64,000 nt of DNA from Emergomyces orientalis (GCA_002110485.1 MOWL01000032.1:1-64000), one strand, 5' to 3'. Shown: positions 32,581 to 45,317, counted from the stretch's first letter. Translations and numbers: made by a program. The notes: generated by a model from the letters alone, not told the origin.

Positions 32581-34530
32581 TTCCCTGAACCAGCTCAATT
32601 TTTTGAAAATAAGAATCAAAAGACAGTCATTTGAAAGCTCTTGATTGAGAAAGCAATCTATTCAAATTTTATTAAAATTGAACATGATCTGACAAAGTTA
32701 TTGAGAAGAACATGATTGCAAGCCTTAGCAAGAAAGAAAATCACATTTTGTAACATAATTTCACCAGTTCTGGCTCAATCTACATGAGAATTAGATAGAA
32801 GCTAGATCAAACTAGATACAACAATCTACTTAATTTTGAATTCATTTCAATCATCTCTTTCTAAACAATTCATTGTCAAAATCTGTGTGAAAACTCTGAT
32901 TGATTTTCATGTTTCTTTGCATCAGTGTCAAGTCTTTTCCCTGTATCACCCTACCTCGCCCAGCAGAAAAGTGACAAAAAAATACCTCAGCACAGATCAC
33001 ATGTGACCTATCATTTAATTAGAAATTCCCTGAAACCTACCCTCTCTACAAAACCGAACGAGAAAAAGTGGAAATATCAGTGTTTAAAAAATAGTTTGAT
33101 TCCTGCAAGTAATATATATATATACTTATATATATATATATTATTATATAAGAAAATAGTACAGATTCAGTCTGTTGATTCTTCATTTGCATACTCATCT
33201 GTGTGACTTAATAAATTACATTTATTAAGAGCTATCTAGTAAAATATATGAGATTAATTTGAATAGAAAAGAAAATCTATTCAGTATTAATTTATATTGA
33301 TATTTCAGAAATACAATCTTGATTTAAGATGAGACCTATTTCAAGCAGAAATTTTAAGAAACTTTTTAAATGAAAAAAGATAAAATTTGCAAGAGTTAGA
33401 GTGTTTTTCTTGATTTAGTTCTGAGTAAATAAATCAAGAAAATCTTGTATAAATTCATATTCTTTTTCTTTTTATTTCAGTAATTGATTTAGTTTTTGAA
33501 AATAATCTTAACTTCAAGCTGCATACTTGATATGTAGAGAGAACTTTCAGATATCCAAAACAAACACTTTCCTCTGAACCAGCCCAATTCTTCGAATTAG
33601 AAGACGAAAAGACATCCATTTGAAAGCTCTTGTTTGAGAAAGCAATTTATTCACTTTTTATTAAAATTGAGCGCGAGTTGATGAAGCTATTGAGGAAAAC
33701 GTGTTTGCAACCCCTAAGGGGAAAGAAAATCACACTTCATCACATAACATCATCAGTTTCGGCCCAATTTACATAGAATTTTGATAGAAGCTAGAACAAA
33801 CCAGATATTACAACTGTCTCAATTTTGAATTCATTCCGACCATCTCTTTCTGAACAATTCATTGTCAAAACCTGCGTGAAAACTCTGATTGATTTTCATG
33901 TTCCTTTGCACCAGTGCCAAGTCTTTTCCCTGTACCGCCCTACCTCGCCCGGCAGAAAAGTGACAAAAAAATACCTCAGCACAGATCACACGTGACCTAT
34001 CCTTCAATCAGAAATTCCCCGGAACCTACCCTCTCTACAAAACGGAACGAGAAAAAGTGGAAATATCAGTGTTTAAAAAAATAGCTTGGTCCCTGCAAGT
34101 AATATATATACATACTTGTATATATATATATTATTATATAAGAAAATAGTACAGATTTAGTCTGTTGATTCTTCATTTGCATACTCATCTGTGTGACTTA
34201 ATAAATTACATTTATTAAGAGCTATCTAGTAAAATATATGAGATTAATTTGAATAGAAAAGGAAATCTATTCAGTATTAATTCATATTGATATTTCTGGA
34301 ATACAATCTTGATTTGAGGTGGGGCCTATTTCAAGCAGAAATTTTGAGAAGCTTTTTAAATTGAAAAAGACAAAATTTGCAAGAGTTAGAGTGTTTTTCT
34401 TGATTTAGCTCTGAGTAAATAAATCAAGAAAATTCTACACAAATTCATATTTCTTTACTTCAGTGACTGATCCAGTTTTTGAAAATAATCTCAATTTTGA
34501 GCTGCATACTTGATATGTGGGGAGAAGTTT
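32581..34530 (+). repeat. Two tandem ~985-bp 5' units of LINE D
   Basis: 32581-33565 and 33566-34530 are direct repeats, colinear from GAACCAGC(T/C)CAATT through a (TA)n microsatellite (33115 and 34105) and on to GCTGCATACTTGATATGT. Their position directly upstream of ORF1 resembles the tandem promoter monomers known in some mammalian L1 5' UTRs. A partial third copy is at 23566. Confidence 0.8.
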
Positions 34531-34844
34531 AGAATATTGAATATTTCTGAATAGTTTTTATCAATTTCTCTGCAAAAAATTGATTTATTTTGTCAGTTTT
34601 TCTTTCAAAAACTGTCATTTCAATTGAATAATTTATTATTCATTGAAATCAATTCTTTTCTCTTCATTTTGTAGCACAAGAAAGAAGTCTGTGAAGATTT
34701 AATTGATTTATCTTTAAAAATCAATATTAGTTTATTAGATTCTCTTGAAAAATCTAATCTAGATACTATTTCTAGTAGAAAAAATAGCAAAAATCTGAGA
34801 ATACTATTTAATTTGACTAATTATCTAATATACTCAAAGAAATC

Positions 34845-36988
34845 ATGAATAACTCACCTCAATCTGTGAACATGATGACTCCATGCAAAAATAGAAATAA
34901 TTTCATAGAAACTGTTTCTGAAATTGAGATTTTGAAGAAAAGAAAAAAAGAAGAAATAGACAGACACAAAGTAGATGAAGTGAAAAATCTACAAAAAATA
35001 GCTGATAAGCTATATAAACAGTGCATGTATGAAAAAAATGAAGAAATTCTTCTTATTCTGCATTCACAAGCAAGACAACTGAATGAAATTATTAAGTTTA
35101 AACTTAATATTTCTTCAAATCTGAAGATAGTTTTGAAAAAAACTGAAAAATCTGTATCTCAAAAAATCTCTTCTAAATCTCTTTCAAAAGAAAATACTGA
35201 AAATGAGACAAAAATCTATACTCAAGCTCTCAATAGCTCACAAAATATTGAAAAAGAAAAACAGCTGAAAAAAGCAGAAAAAATCTTCTCATTAGTTGAG
35301 AAAAAAGAACAAAGAAAAGCTCAAAAAGAGATTAAATTTCTTGAATCAAAAAAACAGAGACTGATTTTAAAAGTTAGTGATAGAGCTATTTTTGAAAAAT
35401 CTATTCTAAATGATTCTAAGTTTATTTTTGAACTTAGAAACAAAATCAATCAAAACTTTCATTTTGAAACTTAAAATGAAGAATTCAAGCCAGTTATCTC
35501 ATCAATTGAAACCTCTTTTCTGGGAAATTCAATTGTAATTACTGCTATGCCAGATTTCAGCTCTGAATATCTAATTCAAAATGAAAACTGCTGAAAAGAG
35601 ATACTTCAAAAAGCTCTCTCTATTGAAGTTTCATGTGAAAAAGATGATTATTATTATTATTATTCTTCAATTATAGATATATATGCAGTCAGAGACTATG
35701 ATATCTACCTGAGACTCAAAGAGTCTCAGGATTTTTCTAACTTTAACACTAATTACTATACATTTTTTCTTCAAACAAATAGCACTTGCAATACTTGAAT
35801 TCCAGCTCAGAATAGTCAGCAAATTGATTTTTCTTTTTTTTATTTATTTATTTATAAATATCTTTGAAGATTATTTATATTCTCTTTTTTTCATATAATT
35901 TTCAAGTGATTACAAAGAAAATAAATTAATGATAGACAAAATAACTCATGACATGAATACAAAGGAAATAAAAGACAGACTCTAACACAAAAGAAATAGT
36001 GAGATATTATATAATATCTAGCAGTTTTTATAAAGAATATTTCAGATTCTCATTCATTTATATTTTCATCTTTGAAATAGAATTGATTTCTAGTAGCTAT
36101 TTGAGTTTCATTGAGAAAATCAATTAAATATTGACTGCCTATTTCAGTTGAAAATAGTAGTTTCATATTCATTTCTCTCAGCTTATATTTATATCTCAGT
36201 TCAGCTCTAAGTTCTGTGAAAAAGATGAGAAATGGGGAAAATTTGTATTACATGATATTTCAGTTGAAATCTTTGATCATGAAGAAGACATGATAAATTT
36301 GAAAGAAGAAATTGAAATATATAATTCAATTTCTTTGAAAAAAACCCCAATTTGGCTCAATTCTTATGAGCAAAGACAAAGAAATCAAAATGCTTCAGTT
36401 TTAATTACTACAAATACAATAGAACAGTCAAAATGACAGTATATTGTAATTGCAGAATTGAAAATGAAAGTATTTGAATTCAAAGATTCAAGAGAGAATA
36501 TTAAATCTCAAATTCAATACTCAAACTGTTAGAAACATGAACACTTTGCAAATACTTGTAAAAGAAATTCTAAATGTCAGTTTTGTGCTTTAGATCACAA
36601 AATAAATGAACATTCTTGCAATATATATAGAAAAATAGATGAAATTTGCAATCACACTGAAATTAAATGCAGTAATTGCTATGAAAAGCACACATCTATT
36701 TCAAAAAATTGTATTTTCATTTTCAAGAAAAAGTCTTTCAATAAAGATGTGAAATGGAGAAAAGAAACTCAAAATACAGAGAAAATAGATAAAAGTATAA
36801 AAAGAAGAAATTCTCAAATGTCTATTTCTTCTGAGTCAAATTCTTTTTCAAAAAATAGACAGATCTGAAACCCTGTTACATCTATAATAATGAGAAAAGA
36901 TAAAGAAAATCTCATTTCAATGAAAGCAGTAGAAGTTTCAGCTCTGAATACAGATAATAGATATAATCTATTATCTGATTCAGAATAA
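34845..36988 (+). pseudogene. LINE D ORF1 (Gag-like with CCHC knuckles), interrupted
   Basis: Starts ATG 34845 with an acidic/lysine-rich coiled coil (209 codons to TAA 35472, probably a mutated CAA). The same frame continues (NEEFKPVISSIETSF) to a TGA near 35590 and on to the insertion at 35648. After the insertion (resuming at about 36229) it reads EKWGKFVLHDISVEIFDHEE, then three CCHC-type knuckles: a damaged first one ending HEHFANTC, then CQFCALDHKINEHSC and CSNCYEKHTSISKNC (about 36530-36715). It ends TAA 36986-36988. About five stops plus the insertion make it nonfunctional. ORF1 of Tad-like LINEs binds the element RNA. Confidence 0.82.
35648..36214 (-). mobile_element. 5'-truncated LINE D copy, inverted, inside LINE D ORF1
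   Basis: 567 bp equal to the reverse complement of D's 3' end: the last part of ORF2, the 3' UTR including the segment that now lies beyond LINE E (46792-47015), and the AAT tail. It is flanked by the 14-bp target duplication TGTGAAAAAGATGA (35634-35647 and 36215-36228). It preserves the uninterrupted 3' UTR and so proves where LINE E was inserted. Confidence 0.93.
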
Positions 36989-37021
36989 AAGAAACACAGC
37001 TTCAATTTATTCCTTTTGTAC

Positions 37022-40000
37022 ATGTTTACTACACAAAATAATAATAAAAAGAAGAAAAAAACTATCAAAAATGCTTCAAAAATAACTTTTATTCAAAACA
37101 ATGTTGATAGAAATAAAGATGCTATCTATTCATGCTTACAGATAGGCTTTGAAGAGCAAACTGACTTCATTCTATTACAAGAGCCAAATTTTGATATAGA
37201 ACAACAATTTATAATTTCTCATTCAAGCTATCACTGCTTTTTACCAGAGAAATCAGATGTAAAAGCAAGAGTTGTGATATATGCAAGAAAAAGATCAAGA
37301 TTTCAATTCAATATAAAAAGTAATTATATATCTAATTCTGATATTCTAGTTGGAGATATTATAGATACAAGAAATCAATTTGACAGTATTCAATTGATAA
37401 ATATTTATAATGAAAAATCACTGAAGGTAAATGATAATTCATGGACAGTTGACAGAGAACTGCTGAATTTAAGTCCAGAAAAAAATGCTATTATATGTGG
37501 TGATTTCAATGCACATCATATATGGTGGAATTCTGAATGTGATTATTCAATAAGATCAGAGAAAATAGTAGAGTGGGCTCTACAACATGAATTAGATATT
37601 ATAAATGAAATTGATAGACAGACCTTCTTTAGAAACAACTTAATGAAGAAATCAATCATAGACTTAACCTTTCTATCAAAAAATTTGATTGAAAACAAGA
37701 TCTATAATTGGTTTATTAATTCAGAAGAAACATCAGGATCTGCTCATGAAGTTATTCAATTTAATATTGAAATTGATGAAAAGGAAACATGTGAGAATCC
37801 TCTACTATCAAATCAATATAATTTTGAAAAAGCTGAATGGTCTGAAATCAATAAGAGAATTGAAGATTTAAAATTTGAAAAAAAAGAAGAATTATCAAAT
37901 TGGAATGAAAAGACAATAATAACAGATATAATGCTAGAAAGTAGAACTAATATAATAACTGAAATTATATTAGAAAGCATTAAAAACTTTATACCAAAGA
38001 AAAAGCTCTCAGAATTCTCAAAACCTTGGTGGTCAGAAGAAATAACAGAAAAAAGAAAAAATCTAGCAAAAATAAAAAAAGAATGGAAAGAGAATATCAT
38101 ATCTTATGAAGAATATAAAAGAATAAGAAATGAATATTTCACATTAATTAAAAAAGCTAAAACTAGCTGCTGGAATAAATTTCTTGAGAATGCACAGGGA
38201 AAAGAAATATTTAAAGCTTTTAAATATACAAAGTCTAAATCTGTTGCAAAGCTTCCATCTCTAAAATATAAAATAGAAAATGAGGAATATATTGCTCATT
38301 CTTTTGAACAAAAATGTCAGGCTTTTATGAAAATTCTATTTCAAAAACCACCTCAATCTGAACAATATAGTTCAATATGTGAATATATTGAAGATTCAAG
38401 ATGGGCTTGGCCAGATCTATCTAGAAATGAACTTGAAACTGCTGTTTTTACAAGTTCTACAAAAACAGCTGCAGGACCTGATACTATAAATCATTTAATC
38501 ATTCAAAAAGTCTTTCATTCTCTGAAAAATGAATTATTTGAATTATTCTCTCAACTAATGAAGAATGGGTATCACCCTGAATGCTGGAGACAAGCAACTG
38601 GTATAGTTCTTGCAAAACCAAATAGAAAAGCTACTATGCCAAAGTCTTATAGAAAATCAATTTGCTGACTATTCTGGGCTGGAATTCAAGTATTGCAAGT
38701 GCTATTTGTTTGAAGAAAAAATGTATAGTAATTAGTGTTAAAGTTAGAAAAATCCTGAGACTCTTTGAGTCTCAGGTAGATATCATAGTCTCTGACTGCA
38801 TATATATCTATAATTGAAGAATAATAATAATAATAAATAAAGTCTTATAGAATTATATCACTTTTGAATTGCTTGGGAAAAATTCTTGAAAAAATAATAG
38901 CAACAAGATTATCATATCTAGACTCAATCACTGATTTATTATATAATGATCAAATGGGTGGCAGAAAACAGAATTCTGCAATAGATACAGTTTTATCAAT
39001 AATTCATGATATTCAAATGGCAAAAAATGAAGGCTTAGTTACAACAGCTGCTTTTATTGATATAAAAGGTGCTTTTGATCATGTTTCAAAGAATAAGCTA
39101 ATAATTATTCTTCAAGAGATGAAACTACCAAAAGCATTAATAAAGTGGGTTATATGTTTTATGTCAAAAAGATATATTCAACTACTTTTTGACTCATTAA
39201 AGCAAGATATTACTGAAATTGAAATAGGAGTTCCTCAGAGGTCTCCAGTCTCACCAATTCTATTTGCTATATATACAAAAAATCTATTCAAAGATAGAGA
39301 AATGGAGATAGTGAGATCTTCTAGCTATGTTGATGATATAGGTCTGATTTTCAGCTCAAGAACAATAAAAGAAAATTGTGAAAATATTGAAAAAGCTGCG
39401 CAAGAGATATTTAATAGAGGAGATTTAAACCTAATTCAATTTGATATGGAAAAAACTGAATTAATTCACTTTTTTCCAAAAAGATATGAAAAGGAAATAA
39501 GTTTAAATCTATTAAATCAAGAAATAAAGCCTAAATCAGTTGTAAGATGGCTAGGAATCTGGCTGGATTCAAAACTCAATTTTAAATCTCATATTCAAAA
39601 AAGAATGGCTCAAGCTGAAAGAGTTTTAAATAGTATAATACAACTTTCTAATACTGAAAGGGGTTTATCATTTCAAGCTATGAGACAGCTATACATTGCA
39701 TGTATAGCATCTATTTCTGATTATGGTGTTCAGATATGGTGGAAGAACCAGAAACACTTCATAGATAAGTTTCAAAAATTGCAGAATACAGCTTTAAGAA
39801 GAATTCTGGGAGCTTTCAAAACCTCTCCATGTAGAGCTATGGAAATAGAAGCTTCTATATCACCTCCTGAAATAAGATTTGAGAAGATATGCAAGAATTA
39901 TGCACTGAGAATCATGAAAATGCCAGATATTCATTCAATTAGAAAAAGAATATCTACATCTTATCCTCCAATTCAATCTGGAAATGACTTAGATTGGAAT

Positions 40001-41167
40001 AGATATCTAGATTGGAATGAAAGTCAAGAAAATCAAGAAAATGAGAGAAATAGAAAAAAAATCCCTTCTCAACTATATAGAGTATGCTCAATGATTAAAA
40101 ATGAGTTCTCCTCATTAAATATTGAAAAGATTGAACACAAAAAGCTATATCCATGGAAAGAAAAACTAGGCTCAATGATTTCAATTGAAATAAGCGCATT
40201 ATCAAAACCAGAAGAAGCTGAGAATCATAGAAGAATAATAGAGAAAATTGATTTTAAAAAGTCAATTCTAATCTATTCAGATGGTTCAATGAATGAAAAT
40301 AAAGGCCTAGGAGCTGGAATAGCATATACAGAAGATAATTACAAATATACATCAGATTCATGGAATATTGGAAATGAATGTGAAGTATTTGATGCTGAAT
40401 TATATGCTATTATGAAAGCTTTTAAACTGATAGAAATAAAAGCTTCAAAAAGAAAAGATATGAAAGAAGCATGGATTTTTTCAGATAGTCAAGCAGCTTT
40501 GAAAAGAATTCAAAAAAATGAAATTCATAATGGTCAAATGAATATAGAAGTAATTCTAAAGATATGCAAAAGAATTCAATTAAAATATAAGACAAAGATA
40601 TATCTGAGCTGGGTTCCTGCTCATATAAATATACATGGAAATGAGCTTGCTGATGAAGCAGCAAAGAAAGGAACAGAACTAAATATTGCAAGTTCAAAAA
40701 TAGTTTCATGGTCTTTTATTAAAAGAAAGATAAAAGAGAATTGCTTAGAAAAATGGCATAAAATATGGGAAAAACAAAGAAAAAGTCCTCACTATCTTAG
40801 ATTTGAAACTAAACCTAAATGGAAATCATGCTCTATTAAGTGCAAGAAGAAGCTTTTCTCCTCAATCATTCAATTGAAACTAGGTCATGGCTATTTCAAA
40901 TCTTATTTGAAAAGAATATCTGATATTGAAAGTGAAAATTGTGAATATTGTGACTCTCTTGAAGACCCAGAACATATCTTAATGAATTGCTCATTAAATC
41001 AAGAACTTAGAGCTGAACTGAGATATAAATATAAGCTGAGAGAAATGAATATGAAACTACTATTTTCAACTGAAATAGGCAGTCAATATTTAATTGATTT
41101 TCTCAATGAAACTCAAATAGCTACTAGAAATCAATTCTATTTCAAAGATGAAAATATAAATGAATGA
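37022..41167 (+). pseudogene. LINE D ORF2: APE endonuclease-RT-RNase H, split by one insertion
   Basis: ATG 37022 follows the ORF1 stop by 33 nt. The endonuclease shows LLQEPNF, CGDFNAHHIWW (about 37497), IIDLTFLS and GSAHEVI, where SDH would be usual. The RT has AAGPDTINH, ISLLNCLGKILEK and SYVDDIG (about 39325). RNase H has a complete DEDD-type set: YSDGSMNE (about 40278), EVFDAELYAI, FSDSQAALKR and HINIHGNELADEAA. The C-terminal CCHC finger CEYCDSLEDPEHILMNC is near 40950. The only break is the 184-bp D copy at 38655-38838 plus its 14-bp duplication; joining the flanks restores frame at SYR-IISLLN. There are no other stops in about 1,310 codons, so this ORF was active until very recently. 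Confidence 0.9.
38655..38838 (+). mobile_element. 5'-truncated LINE D copy (184 bp) inside ORF2
   Basis: Equal to the last ~184 bp of D (46831-47015), including the CCTGAGACTC-TTT-GAGTCTCAGG hairpin and the AAT-repeat tail. Flanked by the 14-bp target duplication AAAGTCTTATAGAA (38641-38654 and 38839-38852). In isolation it looks like a SINE, but all of it is contained in the LINE D 3' UTR. Confidence 0.92.
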
Positions 41168-41340
41168 GAATCTGAAATATTCTTTATAAAAACTGCTAGA
41201 TATTATATAATATCTCACTATTTCTTTTGTGTTAGAGTCTGTCTTTTATTTCCTTTGTATTCATGTCATGAGTTATTTTGTCTATCATTAATTTATTTTC
41301 TTTGTAATCACTTGAAAATTATATGAAAAAAAGAGAATAT
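41168..41340 (+). other. LINE D 3' UTR, part before LINE E
   Basis: Follows the ORF2 stop and runs to AAAAAGAGAATAT (41328-41340), the left target duplication of LINE E. It continues at 46792. Confidence 0.85.
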
Positions 41341-41359
41341 ATTATTATTATTATTATTT

Positions 41360-41858
41360 CTACACCACTTGATCCCGAGGATATGTGGGGAGGCAGCTAG
41401 TATACAAAGTGAGGAAAACCTTGGGCTATCTAGTATAGTCCTGGTCTAAAAACCCCCTGAACAGCAAATCTATTCAACATTTGTAATTGCTTCAAGTACC
41501 GCGGAGCAGCTCCCGCTGCTCTTAGAGAAGATGGTGCATAGCACCGTGAGAAGACAAGAAAACCCCCTATATCACCATCACCCCTGTCTGAACATAAGAA
41601 AGACTTCTAATGAATGTGGCACCTCATGCTGTGTGTCCGCCGCTCATCGCGCAGACTTCAATGTCCTGGAGTGCTTGTAGCGCGCAGGCCACTCAACTCC
41701 GCGCTTGTGGCGCGCCCGGTCGCCCAACTTCATGCTTGCAGCGCGCCAGTCCACCCAGATCCGCGCTTCAAGCTCACTATCTCCTGGTAGGGCCTCGCTC
41801 TTCGCGCCCTTCACCCCCTGATATGCGCCAGCCGCGTTTCTTAGTTGTGCTGTGCATC
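41360..41858 (-). other. LINE E 3' UTR with 30-bp minisatellite
   Basis: About 500 bp between the ORF2 stop and the AAT tail. Around 41661-41790 it contains three to four 30-bp units with the core GCGCTTGTAGCGCGC, the same core as the in-frame repeats in the endonuclease domain (44771-44910). Confidence 0.7.
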
Positions 41859-44800
41859 TCATTCCGCCCTTCTCTCACTTAACACCTTGGCTAGGGAGAA
41901 CTGTCTGAGGATGTCCTGCTTGAGCCACCACTTGATGAGCCTGTGCAGTCCTTCCTTGGTGTCCAGCAACCACTTCTTATCCACTCTGCCCTCCTGCTCC
42001 AGCTCCGCGCGTTCCCCACTAAATCGTGTACAGTGTATCATCACATGCAGCACCGTTTCATGCTCATATCCACATGGACATTTCGGTGTGGGGAAGTCCG
42101 GAACTCTTCTTCTGTGGAGGAACGCTGCAAGGCCTGTCTTGCCGGTACGCAGCTGGACTATCAATGAGCTTCGGGCCTTGCTCAGGCCCTCATGCCATCT
42201 TAGTAGCTCTACATCTGGGGGCCTGCCAAACAGTTCTCCCCATGGTGTTGTGCGTGCTCTCCATGTGTTCCGCCATCTTATCATTGCCTCCTCCCTCACC
42301 CATCTCTTGAAGGCCCAGTTACACACACTGTTTTCTTGTCTTTCCTGCTTTTTCAGTTGCTTTGCCTGTCTCACCCAATTTACACTCCACCCCTGCTGCA
42401 TGCTCACTGGGTGCAGTACTGCCTCCACTGACTGCATTCCTCTGTTATTCCTTCTGCGAAGTCTGGCTCTGACCTGCACACATGCCTGTTTTATCTGCTC
42501 CATGATTCCTGACTCCTTAAGCCGCTCAGTTGCTCTGGCCACCACACTGTCTAGATGTATCTTCAGAGGCAGTGTGGCTGTCTCCGCCTCCAGTGAGGTG
42601 ATTGGAGTAGCTCTGTAGGCCCCTGCAATGACCTGTAGGCATTTATTTTGAATCTTCTCCAGGCTGGCTAGCAGCTGGCGTTGATGTCGCGGTTCATGTT
42701 GTGTCGCCTGTGGTTGATGCCATGCCAGCGCTCCGTATCCTATTGCGGGCCTTATCACTGCATTGTAGACCCTCCGGGCATGCTGCAGTGGCAGGCCCCA
42801 GGTTGACTGTGTTGTCTGAGTTAGGGCACCTATCTGCGATTTCGCTCTGCCTACCACCTTACTGACATGGCTACGCCACCTCAGCTTAGGGTCAAGCCAG
42901 ATGCCTAGCACCCGCATCTCCCTCTGTGGCTTGATCACTTGCTGTGGCAATTGCAGTGAGTGTTCTAGATTGAATCTAGTTCTTGTTCTGGTAAAGTGCA
43001 TGAGCTCATACTTCTGTGGTGCAAAGATTGCCCCATGTCTGCTCGCCCAACGCTCACAGCTGGCATGGATCCGCGCCAGATGCGCACAATTCGCTTCGGT
43101 TGAGTCGCCATATGCTAGAATGTTCACATCGTCTACAAATCCTATGCAGCTGACAGGCTCACTTCGTGGTGCACATATTCTGAGCAACTCCTCATTGTAG
43201 AATAAGAACAGAATGGGTGACAAGGGTGATCCCTGTGAGATGCCTGCATTCACCTCAAAGACTTCAGTTTCCTGCTCATCAAATACTAGTGTCGCCTTGC
43301 GCCCCTGCATGAATGAGTTGACCCATCCAGTCAGCTGTCTGGGCAGTCCTCTTTTTCTTAGAATGTGCACTAGGCGATTTCTGAGCACTCTGTCATAGGC
43401 CCCTGAGATGTCCAGTGACAGCACTGAGGCCACTGCTCCCTGCTCCTCCCACACTGTGCGAATCTGCGCCAGTAACAGAGCAATTGCTGTTTCTGTGAAG
43501 CGGCCTCCTCGCGCCTCCATTTGCTGAGCTGGTAGCATCCCATGTTTCTCTGCCAGAGACCTTATTTCCTTGGCTGTTGCAGCCTCTACAATTTTACCTA
43601 GGGTGTCAAGTAGTGCAATCGGCCTCCAGGCTCCCACTTCACTGTAGTCCTTCTTTCCTGGCTTCTTGAGCACCACCGTGCGCGCTGTTTTGAATATCTG
43701 TGGGTAGTACTCCCAATGCCAGCAGGCCTGTGTAAGCTCAGTTATTGCTGTGATGAACCTTGAGCCTAGCATTTTGAGGAAGCGGTTGGGGATGCTGTTG
43801 GCACCCGGGGCCTTGTCGTTCGGAAGCCTAGCAATCAGCGCTGCCATGGCCTCCTCTGTGAGCACTACCATGTCAGTCACACTCCACGGCTGCGTTCCCA
43901 CGTTCATGTCATCTTCCCTTGCCGCCAAAGGCTCTGGGAAGAACCGCGCCCGTAGTAGTTCGGCCTTGTCCTGGAATGCAGTGGCTCGCGCCTTGGTTTC
44001 ACCCAAGGCCTCTGGCATTCCTCTAAGTGGTGGCAGTCTTGCCGGTTGCTTGGTCTCGTTGGTGTGTGTGCGACCCCACTTTGCCAGCTTCCAGAGCAGT
44101 TTAGGATCCGTGCCAGCACTGTTCATTAGATCGCGGAAGCTGGCAGTCTTGGCCAGCTTTATTTCCTTGTTTTGCCTGTTGCGGGCATGTCTTCTTTCCT
44201 CCTCAGTGCTGCCTGCATCCCTCATGGTTCTCTTGTACTCACTCACTGCCTGCGCCACTCTGTTGGACCACCACGAGCGACTCTGCTTGCAGATGCGCGC
44301 GTGTTTAGCATGTTTCTCTGCTAGCTCATTGATGAATTCACTTAGATAGTTTGCATAGCAATCAATCTCTGCTGTTGAGCCAAAGCTGTTGCAACATTGT
44401 AGCTCTTGGCAGTCCTTTTGCAGCTGCTGTATATTCACTTGCCGCCAGTTGCGTTTTTCCCTTAGTACCACAGGTATGTCAATGGCCAACTTAGTGACCA
44501 CTGGTAGATGATCTGATGCCATATCCACCTCGTGTGCGACCCAGCATTCCAGTACCCCTGCACTCAGGTTCTCTGAGAGAAAGATTAGGTCCAAGGTGAT
44601 GCTGGTGCTTCCGCGGTCCTGCCATGTAATCTCTCCCCGTGGTGTTGCCAGCTGCAGTCCGAGAGCATCCACCTGTGCTATGAGCTCCCATGCCAGGTCA
44701 AAGTCCTGTCTCACTCGCTCACCTCCCCACTTTGAGTGATGCACATTGAAGTCTCCCAGCACCACTACCTCCGCCTGCCGCGCTTCCGCACCCTGACTTT

Positions 44801-45317
44801 GCACTTGTTGCGCGTCTGCACCCTGATCTCGCGCTCGTAGCGCACTTGTGTCTGGATCTTGCGCCTGTTGCGCACATCGCCCCTGAGTTCGCGCTGGTAG
44901 CGAGGCCTCGGCCTCCTCCACCACCGCTTGTAGCTCAAGGATGGGGGAACTCTCTGGCACAGTTGTGTAGCTGCCTGGTGGAGCAGCGTAGACATTGAGC
45001 ATTAGTAGTGGTCCTCTTACCGTGTTCACAGTGAGCAATGCCATGGATTCTGTAATGACCCTGACATCCCATGCTGTTGCCTTCAGTCTTTTGTTGATGA
45101 GGAAGCCCACCCTGGCCTCCTTGACCTGCATGCCTGTCTGCCAGAATCCACAGTTGGCCGGGCATGTTGTACCCCTTCCAGATTCCCTCTGCATTCATGG
45201 TTCCTGCAGTGCGATGATGTTGTAGTTTAATGCTGTTTCGGGCTTGGCCAGTAATGTGTTCATTACCTTGTTTGAGTTATGCACATTGTATTGTAGTATA
45301 TGGACTTGCTCACTCAT
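41859..45317 (-). pseudogene. LINE E ORF2: APE endonuclease-RT, one internal TGA
   Basis: ATG 45315-45317, then 40 codons ending NYNIIALQEP, one TGA at 45195-45197 (Trp expected after QEP), and then an open frame of 1,111 codons to 41859. The endonuclease has LGDFNVHHSKWG (about 44750), SITLDLIFLSENL and ASDHLPVV. The RT has NDKAPGANSIPNRF, WRPIALLDTLGKI, AGISQGSPLSPILF and CIGFVDDVN (about 43130). A C-terminal zinc motif CPCGYEHETVLHVMIHC lies near 42050. No RNase H domain is present, unlike LINEs C and D. A run of in-frame 30-bp repeats (TQGRCAQQAQ, DQGADAQQVQ, SQGAEARQAE) lies just before the GDFN motif. Confidence 0.9.
44771..44910 (-). repeat. In-frame 30-bp minisatellite in the LINE E endonuclease
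   Basis: Units 44791-44820, 44821-44850, 44851-44880 and 44881-44910, plus a partial unit from 44771. Each is exactly 30 bp and therefore ten codons. They share CCCTGA(T/G)...GCGC(T/C)(C/T)GTAGCGC with the 3' UTR array at 41661-41790. Confidence 0.8.

Noticed and set aside
38655..38838. A separate SINE family (three copies at 35648, 38655 and 46831).
   Set aside because: The target duplication of LINE E shows that the 46831 copy is simply the 3' end of LINE D; the others are 5'-truncated D copies.
42901..44349. Plus-strand open frames across LINE E (for example 43750-44349).
   Set aside because: They are antisense shadows of the long minus-strand RT frame, which carries the recognisable motifs.
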